The position numbers and the translations under genes are program-made. The notes beneath the pieces are model-generated. The model was not told the origin of the DNA. It searched no databases and saw nothing but the letters and a program-made list of their open reading frames with translations. Below, piece by piece: positions 9,953 through 17,792 of a stretch of DNA of 30,697 nt; position 1 is the stretch's first letter, and each line of letters begins with the position of its first letter. This stretch comes from an uncultured Megasphaera sp. (GTDB lineage: Bacteria > Bacillota > Negativicutes > Veillonellales > Megasphaeraceae). The DNA lies in the NCBI GenBank assembly GCA_900540735.1, contig UQHB01000033.1, forward strand, positions 1 through 30,697. Reading direction: 5' to 3'.

Positions 9953-10516
9953 TTAAAGTCCAGGCAAATATTTCCGTGCCCGTTCAAAATTAGCAATCGT
10001 CTTGGCGTCAATAATGACGTTATTTTCAATCATTTTTTCTACTTCTTGAGGTGTATAATACTCTAAATTCATGAATTCGTCAGGGTCTAAATGCTGTTTC
10101 CCAGCATGTAAATCCCGTGCTAAATAAAGATGGATTTTTTCATTGCAAAAGCCTGGCGACGTGTAAATGTAGCCAAGGGGAATGATTTCACCAGCTGTTA
10201 CGCCAGCTTCTTCTTCTAATTCTCTAGCAGCGCATTCATCGACAGATTCGCCGTCGTGTTCGAGCTTACCAGCCGGGACTTCCAGCATAGGCTGTGCAGC
10301 TGCGTAGCGATACTGGCGCACCATAATAATTTTGCCGTCATTTGTGAGCGGTAAAATAGCGCAAGCCCCAAAATGCCAAACGGCTTCGCGCGTAGCTGTC
10401 GTCTTCTGGTCGCCAGCGACACCGTCGTCGATTTCTACAGTATCAACAGTGACATGCAAGATTTTCCCTTGCATAATTTCTTTACGAGACACTAATTTTT
10501 CTGTACTAATACTCAT
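9953..10516 (-). CDS. Nudix hydrolase, ADP-ribose pyrophosphatase type
   Basis: A 187-residue protein with a Nudix box from Gly83 to Val106 ending in RELEEEAGV, which supplies the metal-binding glutamates. The N-terminal part and the phrase VRQYRYAAAQPMLEVPAGKLE are typical of NudF-like ADP-ribose pyrophosphatases, which yield AMP and ribose-5-phosphate. The box has six residues instead of five between the first glycine and the first glutamate, a one-residue loop insertion. It sits between dut and deoB, consistent with clean-up of ribose-phosphate compounds. Substrate specificity cannot be proven from sequence. Confidence 0.88.
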   Translation of the reverse strand: MSISTEKLVSRKEIMQGKILHVTVDTVEIDDGVAGDQKTTATREAVWHFGACAILPLTNDGKIIMVRQYRYAAAQPMLEVPAGKLEHDGESVDECAARELEEEAGVTAGEIIPLGYIYTSPGFCNEKIHLYLARDLHAGKQHLDPDEFMNLEYYTPQEVEKMIENNVIIDAKTIANFERARKYLPGL

Positions 10517-10546
10517 GATTACACCATCCTTTACACGATAGTCGAA

Positions 10547-10581
10547 AGGACGCCGTCCGGGCTAAGCCCATCGAGCGTCCT
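10547..10581 (-). other. Strong hairpin between dut and the nudix gene
   Basis: On the transcribed strand AGGACGC pairs with GCGTCCT across an inner GGGC/GCCC stem. There is no proper T-run after it, only TTTCG. It may act as a weak terminator, a processing site or a block to 3' exonucleases that sets the relative expression of dut/pnp and the salvage genes. Confidence 0.55.
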
Positions 10582-10585
10582 ACGA

Positions 10586-11032
10586 TTATCTGCCTGTACT
10601 GCCAATGCCGCCGGTGCGGACTCCTGCCGCAGCGTCGTCATTAGTAGTCAAATATTTCATAAATATACCTTGCCCAATACGTTCACCTTTTTCGATGGTA
10701 TAGGGCGCACTATTCGTATTGTAGTAGGCAATCATAATATGCCCTTCGTTATCACTATTGTTATAGTAATCGCTATCGACAATACCCGTGCTATTCGCCA
10801 GCATAAGACCCTTTTTAAAGGCTAAGCTAGAGCGAATAAAGATAGATAAGTATTCATCATCTTCCATGAACGCTTTCAGCCCTGTGGGCACGACCGTAAC
10901 GGCGTGCGGTGCTAAGACGACCGTTTCGGCAGCCGCTAAATCATAGCCGGCACTTTTGGCGGTCTTCCGTTCCGGAAGGACAATACCTGTATTCATATAG
11001 GTTGAGACGATTTCAAATCCTCTGCCTGTCAT
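10586..11032 (-). CDS. dut: dUTP diphosphatase (trimeric dUTPase)
   Basis: A 148-residue enzyme that hydrolyses dUTP to dUMP, keeping uracil out of DNA and supplying thymidylate synthesis. The five family motifs are in order: AGYDL (about 28-32), the RSSLAFKKG region, GIVDSDYYNN with the catalytic aspartate, GERIGQGIF, and the C-terminal glycine-rich arm RTGGIGSTG that closes over the active site. Length is normal. AGAGGA lies about eight bases upstream of the start. The gene follows pnp by 12 bases and is probably co-transcribed with it. Confidence 0.93.
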   Translation of the reverse strand: MTGRGFEIVSTYMNTGIVLPERKTAKSAGYDLAAAETVVLAPHAVTVVPTGLKAFMEDDEYLSIFIRSSLAFKKGLMLANSTGIVDSDYYNNSDNEGHIMIAYYNTNSAPYTIEKGERIGQGIFMKYLTTNDDAAAGVRTGGIGSTGR

Positions 11033-11044
11033 GATAAGTTCCTC

Positions 11045-13189
11045 TTACTTTCTCTGACCGTCGCGTGGGCCGCGTGTACGAGGGCCACGGCTGCGCGGTG
11101 CACTGTCGCCACCGCCTAAAACGGCTTTGCGGGACAAATTGACACGGCCTTGGGCATCGATTTCGACGCATTTAACCATGATTTCATCGCCAACAGCAAC
11201 AACGTCTTCCACTTTTTCTACTCGTTCTTTTGCAAGCTGGGAAATATGAACGAGCCCTTCTTTACCCGGTAAGACTTCAACAAAGGCACCGAAGTTCATG
11301 AGACGCGTAACTTTACCGACGTACGTTTTGCCGACTTCTACGTCTTCTGTGAGCTGTTCAATCCATTTCTTCGCTTTTTCGCCGCCTTCACCATCGACAG
11401 CAGCGATGTAGACGAGGCCGGAATCATCGATATCGATTTTAGCACCCGTTTCTTCCGTAATCTGCTTAATCATCTTGCCGCCCGGCCCGATGACGTCACG
11501 GATTTTGTCCGGATGAATGTGCATGGAAATAATACGCGGTGCGTACGGAGACAATTCTTTCCGCGGTTCGCTGAGGCACGCAAGCATTTTACCCATAATA
11601 TGGATACGGCCTTCGTGAGCCTGTTTCAATGCTTGCGATAAGATTTCACGGGACAAGCCTTTAATCTTAATATCCATCTGAATAGCTGTGACACCTTTCA
11701 TGGTACCAGCTACTTTGAAGTCCATATCGCCAAGCGCATCTTCCATGCCCTGAATATCCGTTAAAATCGTGAAGTCATTGCCTTTTGTAACGAGGCCCAT
11801 AGCCACCCCAGCAACAGGAGCTTCAATCGGTACGCCAGCATCCATCAAAGCAAGAGTACTGCCGCAAACACTGCCCATGGAGCTAGAGCCGTTCGATTCG
11901 AGAACTTCCGACACGACGCGGATAGCATACGGGAAGTCTTCTTCACTCGGCATAACCTGCGTGAGTGCTCGTTCTGCTAATTTGCCGTGACCGATTTCAC
12001 GACGTCCAGGACCACGAGACGATTTCGTTTCGCCAACGCAGAAGGACGGGAAATTGTAATGATGCATGTAACGGCGGTCTGTTTCGATACCTACGCCGTC
12101 AATATGCTGTGCTTCCGAAAGCGGAGCAAGCGTTGCAAAGCTCAAAATCTGTGTCTGGCCACGAGTGAATAAGCCCGTGCCATGAGTCCGTTTGAATAAG
12201 CCAACTTCGCAGCTTACCGGGCGGACTTCGTCAACACGACGGCCGTCTGGGCGAATCTTGTCGACAGCAATCATATGACGAACGATTTCTTTAATCATTT
12301 TCTGAACGATTTCCGTGATAATAGCGCGGTCATCAGGATAGATTTCATCGAAATGAGCGTAAATGTCTGCTTCGACAGCATCCATTTTTTCTTCTCGTTC
12401 GATTTTATCAGCCGTAAAAACAGCTGCTTTCATCTTTTCTTCACTGTAAGCATGAACGGCTTCGACGATGTCAGCAGGCGGTTCTTTTTCGACAAATTCT
12501 TGTTTCGGTACGCTGATTTTATCGAGGAAAGACAGCTGGAATTCAACGACTTTTTTGATTTCTTCATGAGCAAACATGATGGCATCAAGAATGTCTGCTT
12601 CCGGTACTTGTTTAGCGCCGCCTTCAACCATGAGGATAGCGTCTTTCGTGCCGGCAACAACGATGTCCATATCGCTCTGTTCGCTCTGGGCAACAGTCGG
12701 GTTGATGATGAGCTGTCCATCGACACGGCCTACGCGGACACCGGCAATCGGGCCAGCAAAAGGAATATGGGACATGCAAAGGGATACAGACGCACCAATC
12801 ATAGCGGCGATTTCCGGCGCATTATCATGGTCTACGCAGAAATCATAGGCTACGACATGGACGTCGTGACGATATGTTTTCGGGAATAACGGGCGAATAG
12901 GCCGGTCAATTAAACGGGCAAATAAAGTTGCCGATTCAGGCGGTTTGCCTTCACGTTTAATGAAACCGCCAGGAATTTTCCCGACAGAATACATTTTTTC
13001 TTCATAGTCTACAGTAAGTGGGAAAAAGTCTGCGTCTTCCCGTGCTTCTTTCGAGCCTGTAGCTGTGACGAACACAGCCGTATCACCATAGCGGACGAGT
13101 ACTGCACCGCTGGCTTGTTTTGCGAGCTTACCAACTTCGATGACGAGGGGGCGGCCAGCAAAATCCATTTGGAATTTCTGTTCTTCCAT
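11045..13189 (-). CDS. pnp: Polynucleotide phosphorylase (PNPase)
   Basis: A 714-residue 3'-to-5' exoribonuclease that degrades RNA by phosphorolysis. Two RNase PH domains are separated by an all-helical domain; the second carries the GPGRREIGHGKLAERAL and SNGSSSMGSVCGSTLALMDAG motifs of the active core. A KH domain (around 555-615, VIGPGGKMIKQITEETGAKIDI) and an S1 domain (around 620-690, GKVTRLMNFGAFVEVLPGKEGLVHISQL) follow. The tail ends in an arginine/glycine-rich stretch likely to bind RNA. The GGAGG site and start are clear. It follows rpsO, the order conserved in many bacteria. Confidence 0.97.
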   Translation of the reverse strand: MEEQKFQMDFAGRPLVIEVGKLAKQASGAVLVRYGDTAVFVTATGSKEAREDADFFPLTVDYEEKMYSVGKIPGGFIKREGKPPESATLFARLIDRPIRPLFPKTYRHDVHVVAYDFCVDHDNAPEIAAMIGASVSLCMSHIPFAGPIAGVRVGRVDGQLIINPTVAQSEQSDMDIVVAGTKDAILMVEGGAKQVPEADILDAIMFAHEEIKKVVEFQLSFLDKISVPKQEFVEKEPPADIVEAVHAYSEEKMKAAVFTADKIEREEKMDAVEADIYAHFDEIYPDDRAIITEIVQKMIKEIVRHMIAVDKIRPDGRRVDEVRPVSCEVGLFKRTHGTGLFTRGQTQILSFATLAPLSEAQHIDGVGIETDRRYMHHYNFPSFCVGETKSSRGPGRREIGHGKLAERALTQVMPSEEDFPYAIRVVSEVLESNGSSSMGSVCGSTLALMDAGVPIEAPVAGVAMGLVTKGNDFTILTDIQGMEDALGDMDFKVAGTMKGVTAIQMDIKIKGLSREILSQALKQAHEGRIHIMGKMLACLSEPRKELSPYAPRIISMHIHPDKIRDVIGPGGKMIKQITEETGAKIDIDDSGLVYIAAVDGEGGEKAKKWIEQLTEDVEVGKTYVGKVTRLMNFGAFVEVLPGKEGLVHISQLAKERVEKVEDVVAVGDEIMVKCVEIDAQGRVNLSRKAVLGGGDSAPRSRGPRTRGPRDGQRK

Positions 13190-13280
13190 TCCAGTTCCTC
13201 CTTATATCTACAGGTGATAGGCACTAGTATGCAGGCTTTACTAAGCCAACAGACTACAACCTACCACCCTGTATTACCTT

Positions 13281-13311
13281 AAAAATAGAGGCTGATGTCT
13301 CCACCAGCCTC
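13281..13311 (-). terminator. Terminator downstream of rpsO
   Basis: On the minus strand GAGGCTG (complement of 13305-13311) pairs with CAGCCTC (complement of 13288-13294) across a 10-base loop, followed by TATTTTT. It lies between rpsO and pnp, so pnp transcription probably depends on read-through or on its own promoter. Confidence 0.85.
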
Positions 13312-13325
13312 ATGATGCACTACAA

Positions 13326-13592
13326 TTATTTACGTAAGTTCAATTTTTCGAGAATAGCACGGTACCGGTCGAGGTCGTGTTTCTGAAGATATGCAAGCAA
13401 GTTACGGCGCTGGCCGACTAATTTCAAGAGGCCGCGACGGGATGCATGGTCTTTTTTGTTGCTGCGGAGATGTTCCGTTAAGTAAAGGATACGGCTCGTC
13501 AAGAGAGCGATTTGTACTTCCGGAGATCCTGTGTCGTTTTCGTTAGCACCAAATTTAGCAACGATTTGTTTCTTTTCTTCTACTGATAACAT
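13326..13592 (-). CDS. rpsO: 30S ribosomal protein S15
   Basis: An 88-residue S15 protein, which binds 16S rRNA early in 30S assembly. The start at 13592 (MLSVEEKKQI) is chosen because GGAGG lies eight bases upstream and the length matches the family (88-89 residues); the ATG at 13607 overlaps that ribosome binding site. The conserved NDTGSPEVQIALLTSRI, HASRRGLLKLVGQRR and YLQKHDLDRY segments, which contact rRNA, are all present. It has its own promoter and a structured leader, suggesting autoregulation. Confidence 0.97.
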   Translation of the reverse strand: MLSVEEKKQIVAKFGANENDTGSPEVQIALLTSRILYLTEHLRSNKKDHASRRGLLKLVGQRRNLLAYLQKHDLDRYRAILEKLNLRK

Positions 13593-13630
13593 GTGTAATT
13601 CCTCCATTTGTAAAAAATATAATTAGCAAA

Positions 13631-13669
13631 GTACTAAGTGAACGTCGGAGTCTTCGCGTCACTGAGTAC
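13631..13669 (-). promoter_or_regulatory. Structured rpsO leader, candidate S15 autoregulatory element
   Basis: The leader transcript has a GTAC/GTAC outer stem, a small TC/TA internal loop, and an AGTGACG stem pairing with CGTTCACT with one bulged base. It lies between the rpsO promoter and its ribosome binding site. S15 is known to repress its own mRNA through leader structures in several bacteria, and those structures differ between lineages. The fold is my reading; binding is inferred. Confidence 0.5.
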
Positions 13670-13685
13670 CCGTACGACGAGATAC

Positions 13686-13715
13686 ATTATACTATAGAGA
13701 GCGGCTCTTCGTCAA
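13686..13715 (-). promoter_or_regulatory. rpsO promoter
   Basis: TTGACG (complement of 13710-13715) and TATAAT (complement of 13686-13691) are separated by 18 bases, a near-consensus vegetative promoter. It gives a leader of roughly 80 bases before rpsO. Confidence 0.85.
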
Positions 13716-13753
13716 CGATTTGACAGAAATTTCCATCTTCCCAAAAACTTTAC

Positions 13754-13782
13754 TTGACGCATGGCCATTTTATGATTATATT
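13754..13782 (+). promoter_or_regulatory. Promoter of the CorA-family gene
   Basis: TTGACG (13754-13759) and TATATT (13777-13782) are separated by 17 bases, about 50 bases before the start codon. It diverges from the rpsO promoter. Confidence 0.8.
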
Positions 13783-13833
13783 AGAATTTAGGGTATGATG
13801 ACCTGTACACTTTACGAGGAAAGGAGAAACAGC

Positions 13834-14787
13834 ATGATTCAAGTTTACAAACACAACAACGGCCATTTAGATGATAACATCTCCTTAGCCTCTGCGGAAA
13901 AAGGCTCCTGGATTAACGTCGTCAATCCAGACGCAGAAGACTTACAGCTCGTCTCTATGGTCACGGAAATCCCGACAGATGTATTAAAGACAGCCCTCGA
14001 TACGGAAGAACGGTCCCACGTGGAGCTGGAGGACAATTACATCTTCGTCGTCATCAACATTCCGATTATCCTTGAAACAGACAGCTATGATACGTTGCCG
14101 CTGGGCATCTTCATTACGCCAGACTTCATCATTACGGTCTGCATTCAGGATACTGAAGTCATGCGGGCTTTTACACATAACAAATATCCTCTATTTTATA
14201 CCTTTAAAAAGACGCGCTTCCTCTTCCAAATTCTCTACCGGTCAGCGACGTTATTTTTACGGTACTTAATGCAGATTAACCACCGTACAGACGATATTGA
14301 AGAAATCCTGCGCCATTCCATGCGGAATAAAGAATTCTTCTTACTCTTAGAATTACAGAAATCGTTGACGTACTTCACGTCAGCCCTCCGCAGTAACGGT
14401 ATCGTTATGGAGCGGCTCATGCGCCTGCGGCGTAACATGTCCCTCCACCATCTCTTAAAAATGTACGAAGAAGACGAAGACCTCCTAGAAGACGTCATCA
14501 TCGAAAACAAGCAGGCTATTGAAATGGTTGAAATGTATTCGAATATTTTAATGAGCATGTCTGATACATTTGCGTCCATCATTTCCAATAACCTGAACTT
14601 AGTCATGAAATTTTTAGCTTCTATTACGATTCTCTTGGCTGTGCCGACGATTATCTTTAGCTTCTGGGGCATCAACGTGCCTGTGCCTTTCCAGGACAAT
14701 CCCATGGGCTTTTATTACGTCGTCATCATTGCCATTCTTTGCACGGTTTGCGCTATCTTTGCGCTCTGGCGGAAAGACCTATTCTAA
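13834..14787 (+). CDS. CorA-family divalent metal transporter with GIN motif
   Basis: A 317-residue membrane protein of the CorA family, which forms pentameric channels for Mg2+ or other divalent ions. A long cytoplasmic helical domain is followed by two C-terminal membrane helices (about 258-278 and 294-312). The pore signature, normally GMN, reads GIN at 279-281 (FWGINVP). GMN variants occur in family members with altered ion preference or direction, so Mg2+ import should not be assumed. The start at 13834 has AAGGAG seven to eight bases upstream; the ATG at 13795 lies upstream of it and lacks a site. It is monocistronic with its own promoter. Confidence 0.88.
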   Translation: MIQVYKHNNGHLDDNISLASAEKGSWINVVNPDAEDLQLVSMVTEIPTDVLKTALDTEERSHVELEDNYIFVVINIPIILETDSYDTLPLGIFITPDFIITVCIQDTEVMRAFTHNKYPLFYTFKKTRFLFQILYRSATLFLRYLMQINHRTDDIEEILRHSMRNKEFFLLLELQKSLTYFTSALRSNGIVMERLMRLRRNMSLHHLLKMYEEDEDLLEDVIIENKQAIEMVEMYSNILMSMSDTFASIISNNLNLVMKFLASITILLAVPTIIFSFWGINVPVPFQDNPMGFYYVVIIAILCTVCAIFALWRKDLF

Positions 14788-14842
14788 CTGTATATCCTTT
14801 CCGTTACGGTTGTCACAGTTTACGAACATCTTGCCCTTAGAG

Positions 14843-14872
14843 TTGAGATTGACTTTCGTCACGTGGTATACT
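14843..14872 (+). promoter_or_regulatory. Promoter of the SIMPL-domain gene
   Basis: TTGAGA (14843-14848) and TATACT (14867-14872) are spaced by 18 bases; each matches consensus at five of six positions. It lies 40 bases before the start codon, in the 124-base gap after the CorA-family gene. Confidence 0.7.
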
Positions 14873-14911
14873 TACAGTACCAAGTGTAGTTACTGTAAGG
14901 AGGTATTCCAC

Positions 14912-15628
14912 ATGAAACATCGTTCCCTTTCTCTCTTAGCGGCAACGTTGCTCGTTGCTGGGGCAACCTTTTTTGGTACGCCAGCCTTTGCGGCTGATGA
15001 CGCGTCCGTGATTCACGTCACCGGGCAGGCGCAACAAGAAGTCGCACCGGACACAGCGTATTTGACCATTGGCATGGAAAGCACGAGTACCGATGCCGAC
15101 GCTGCGCGCAGTGAAAATAACACGACTATGACGAATATTCGTAACGCTATGGAATCGATGGGCATTCCCAAAGAAAACTTGCGGACTACAAATTTCTACA
15201 TGTCCCCTAATTACGATTCCAAAAGCCGTAAAATCGTCTCGTATACAGTGACCAATTCACTCCAAGTCAAAGTTACGGACTTCGATATGATTCCCCGCAT
15301 CATTGCTAAAGCAGGCACGTTGAATGCCAATAAAATTCAGAATCTGCGCTTTACGACAGAACATGCCGACCAGATTCGAGCAAACTTAATCAAAGAAGCT
15401 ATTCGTAACGGTCGACAAGCTGCTGAAGCCGCTGCCCTTGCCGCCGGTTCTCAGCTCGGTAAAGTCAAAGAAATCAACATTAACGGCACGTCACCGTCGT
15501 ACGAAGTAGCTCGCTATAGCGGCGTATCCCTAATGCGTGCAAATGCGAAAGCAGCCGATTTCGCGCCTATTGAAGCTGGCACGAATACGTTAAATGAAAC
15601 GGTTGATTTAACGTTCTATTTACAATAA
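14912..15628 (+). CDS. Exported SIMPL-domain (DUF541) protein
   Basis: A 238-residue protein with a clear signal peptide: a positive start (MKHR), a hydrophobic core and a probable cleavage after AFA at about residue 27. The mature part begins VIHVTGQAQQEVAPDTAYLTIGME, the hallmark of the SIMPL/DUF541 family, and contains the later AAEAAALAAGSQLGKVKEI segment. Members are periplasmic or surface proteins linked to oxidative-stress resistance or signalling, with no agreed biochemical activity. The start at 14912 follows AAGGAGG; a longer frame from 14729 would run back into the preceding gene. A strong terminator follows. Confidence 0.88.
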   Translation: MKHRSLSLLAATLLVAGATFFGTPAFAADDASVIHVTGQAQQEVAPDTAYLTIGMESTSTDADAARSENNTTMTNIRNAMESMGIPKENLRTTNFYMSPNYDSKSRKIVSYTVTNSLQVKVTDFDMIPRIIAKAGTLNANKIQNLRFTTEHADQIRANLIKEAIRNGRQAAEAAALAAGSQLGKVKEININGTSPSYEVARYSGVSLMRANAKAADFAPIEAGTNTLNETVDLTFYLQ

Positions 15629-15642
15629 TATACTATAATAAT

Positions 15643-15679
15643 AAAAGCTGTCACCTACTATGTAGATGACAGCTTTTTT
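15643..15679 (+). terminator. Strong, probably bidirectional terminator
   Basis: AAAAGCTGTCA (15643-15653) pairs with TGACAGCTTTT (15667-15677), and an inner CTAC/GTAG stem makes the hairpin nearly perfect. T-runs flank it in both directions, so it can end both the SIMPL gene and the convergent permease transcript. Confidence 0.9.
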
Positions 15680-15693
15680 GTATGCTTATTGTG

Positions 15694-16031
15694 TTACATG
15701 AAGATAATACTATCGCCAACCATCAAGCGCGGTGCCGGCCCTTCTAAGGTAATTTGTCCCGGCATTTCTGCTTTTTGATGTTCTCCAAAGACGAGCGTGC
15801 AATGACCGTGTTCACGTAAGGTCTTATTCGCTTCTGCGCCTACGTCTGTTACGGCATATTCCCAGTCTGCTAAATGAGTTTGTCTCCAGGAACAATATCT
15901 TCTTTCAACGTGCCTTTCGTGTGAGAGACGACCATATTTTCATATGCATACGGCACATCTTTGTCAAAAATAATGATACTACCGCGGACTTTAATAAAAG
16001 ACAGTACAGAATCGCCAATAGCTGTAACAGA
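15694..16031 (-). pseudogene. Glucitol/sorbitol PTS EIIA remnant fused to the permease
   Basis: After GntP residue 430 the frame changes character to VTAIGDSVLSF, then IIIFDKDVPYAYENMVVSHTKG, which aligns with the start of glucitol-specific EIIA (E. coli SrlB: TRIGASAIDAL, then LITF and FIHCHGEL). The frame stops at a TAG at 15870. One base over, the family continues: ADWEYAVTDVG, LREHGHCTLVFG, AEMPGQITLEG, to a stop at 15694. Adding one T to the short T-run near 15873 restores one frame, so a single-base deletion is likely. Only the first few residues, start codon and ribosome binding site of the EIIA gene are missing. The histidine in VVSHTKG corresponds to the phosphorylation region. Identification is by remembered family pattern. 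Confidence 0.7.
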
Positions 16032-17318
16032 AGCTAAACATGTTGCAGCCGTATACGATTTCAAAGCCCCTTCTACAGTAAGGCCGAAGTATTCTTTGAC
16101 AATCCAGAAACCCGAATCGGTAACATGAGAGAAGCAAATAGCCCCAGACCCAACGGCTAAGCAAACAACGGCTGGATCTAAATTAGGATACTGTCCCAGC
16201 ATCGGTAAGACAATACCGGCTGAAGTCATCATGGCAACGGTCGCTGAACCGATAGAAAAACGCATGACTGCTGCGACGAACCACGCTAACAACAAGGGGT
16301 TCATATCAAAGGACGTTAAAATCGCACCTAATTGTGTGCCTAAGCCACTATCTAAGAGGATTTTATTAAAGGCACCACCAGCACCGATGACGAGCAAAAT
16401 ACCGGCTACAGGTGCAAAGGACTGTTCTGTAAATTTCAGTAAGTCTTTCATCGTTTTGCCACGATGGAGCCCTAAAGACCAGTATGCAAAGAAAGCAGAA
16501 ATCAACAAGGCCGTAATCGGATTACCAATGAAATCTACCCACAACCCTACAGGAGACCCTTTTAAGGAAGATAAGTCAAAAATAGTTTTGGAAGCCATAA
16601 TCAACATAGGCAGTAAAATCGTCAGTAAGGTAATACCGAAATGGGGTAAATCTTCATCAGCAACGGTACCTGTATTATGCCGTGCCGTTTCTAAGTCGGA
16701 TTTGATGCCTCTAGAAATGAATTTTGTCCAAATCGGGCCGCCAACGGCTGCGCAAATCGTGCAGACTACTAAGCCCAGTAAGATAACTTTCCCTACATCT
16801 GCGCCGAGCGTAGCCGTAATCGCCATAGCAGCTGGATGCGGTGGCAGCATGCAATGGACAACTTGCAAGGAAATACCAATAGGCACACCAATGGCGACAA
16901 TAGATAAGCCTGTCGCTTTCGCTACACTAATAACTAAAGGAATCAAGAGTACGACCCCTACTTGGAAAAGGACGGGAATCCCCGTAATGAGGCCGACAAA
17001 CATCATGGCCCAGTTAGCTCGTTTTTGCCCAAATTTAGCAATCAACGTCCGGGCTAAGCGTTCTGCTCCACCAGACGTTTCTAACATTTTACCTAAAATC
17101 GTACCAAACCCTAAGACTGTCGCTAAAAACCCTAGGGTACCGCCCATACCAGCTTCAATAGATTTACAAATCTGTATTAACGGCATATTCGTGACAAAGC
17201 CAACGTAAAAGCAAGCAATAATGAGGCTTACAAAGGCTTGAATATGAAGTTTCATGATTAAAAATACGACTAGGGCAATGGCCGTAAGTAATGTTCCTAC
17301 TAAAAAAGCTGTTTCCAA
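15870..17318 (-). CDS. GntP-family permease with chimeric C terminus
   Basis: A 482-codon frame starting at TTG 17318, with GGAGG eight bases upstream. Residues 1 to about 429 are a GntP-type gluconate/acid-sugar permease with about a dozen hydrophobic helices and the conserved GIPVLFQVGVVLLIPL, CMLPPHPAA and FSHVTDSGFWIVKEYFGLTVEGALKSYT segments. The expected final helix is absent; from residue 430 the sequence is glucitol EIIA. The first part looks functional, but loss of the last helix may harm it. It starts 13 bases after the aldolase remnant and was probably the transporter of the same acid-sugar operon. Confidence 0.8.
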   Translation of the reverse strand: METAFLVGTLLTAIALVVFLIMKLHIQAFVSLIIACFYVGFVTNMPLIQICKSIEAGMGGTLGFLATVLGFGTILGKMLETSGGAERLARTLIAKFGQKRANWAMMFVGLITGIPVLFQVGVVLLIPLVISVAKATGLSIVAIGVPIGISLQVVHCMLPPHPAAMAITATLGADVGKVILLGLVVCTICAAVGGPIWTKFISRGIKSDLETARHNTGTVADEDLPHFGITLLTILLPMLIMASKTIFDLSSLKGSPVGLWVDFIGNPITALLISAFFAYWSLGLHRGKTMKDLLKFTEQSFAPVAGILLVIGAGGAFNKILLDSGLGTQLGAILTSFDMNPLLLAWFVAAVMRFSIGSATVAMMTSAGIVLPMLGQYPNLDPAVVCLAVGSGAICFSHVTDSGFWIVKEYFGLTVEGALKSYTAATCLASVTAIGDSVLSFIKVRGSIIIFDKDVPYAYENMVVSHTKGTLKEDIVPGDKLI

Positions 17319-17331
17319 CCGTGTTTCCTCC

Positions 17332-17792
17332 TTACTTCAAATCAAACCAATCGACATACTCTTTGACCACGGCAAACATGTCCTTTTCTGCTGCTTTCGT
17401 CATCGTTTCAAACCGCGTATTCGCATCTGTATGACTTACTAAAAATTCCCGTGCCATGCGAATTCCTGTAGTCGACACTTCCGTATTGATATTAATTTTA
17501 CGGATGCCTAAGCGAATCGCCTGTTGAATGGTCTCCTTAGGAATACCGGAACTACCATGCAAGACGAGCGGTATAGAAACGGCTTTAGTAATATCTTCAA
17601 GACACTGAAAATCTAATTTCGGCGTCCCTTTATAAATGCCGTGGGAATTTCCAATAGCAATGGCCAAGGCATCGGCACCTGTTTCTTCGGCGAAGGCTTT
17701 GGCATCGGCGACGTGGGTGTACGTATCGGCAGTCCCAGCTTCCCCAGTGCCATCTTCTTCATTCATATAGCCTAGTTCACCTTCGACGCTGA
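17332..17792 (-). pseudogene. Class II aldolase, C-terminal fragment
   Basis: About 150 residues of a class II (fructose/tagatose-bisphosphate type) aldolase: SVEGELGYMNEEDGTGEAG, ALAIAIGNSHGIYKGTPKLDF, IPLVLHGSSGIP and RKININTEVST. The roughly 130 N-terminal residues that carry the first metal ligands and part of the active site are absent. Its 5' end is joined in frame to the end of the OtnK-type kinase (FPGNV/SVEGE). It is therefore inactive as an aldolase. The natural stop and the spacing to gntP are preserved. In intact loci such an aldolase would cleave the phosphorylated sugar acid. Confidence 0.8.

Noticed and set aside
12275..12889. 204-residue plus-strand frame
   Set aside because: It is antisense to pnp and rich in Phe, Asp and Arg as expected from a shadow of the PNPase frame.
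14729..14911. Upstream extension of the SIMPL-domain gene
   Set aside because: The extra residues overlap the CorA-family gene and would precede the signal peptide; a good ribosome binding site supports the start at 14912.
16231..17208. 325-residue plus-strand frame
   Set aside because: It is antisense to the GntP permease; low-complexity composition typical of a shadow frame and no ribosome binding site.
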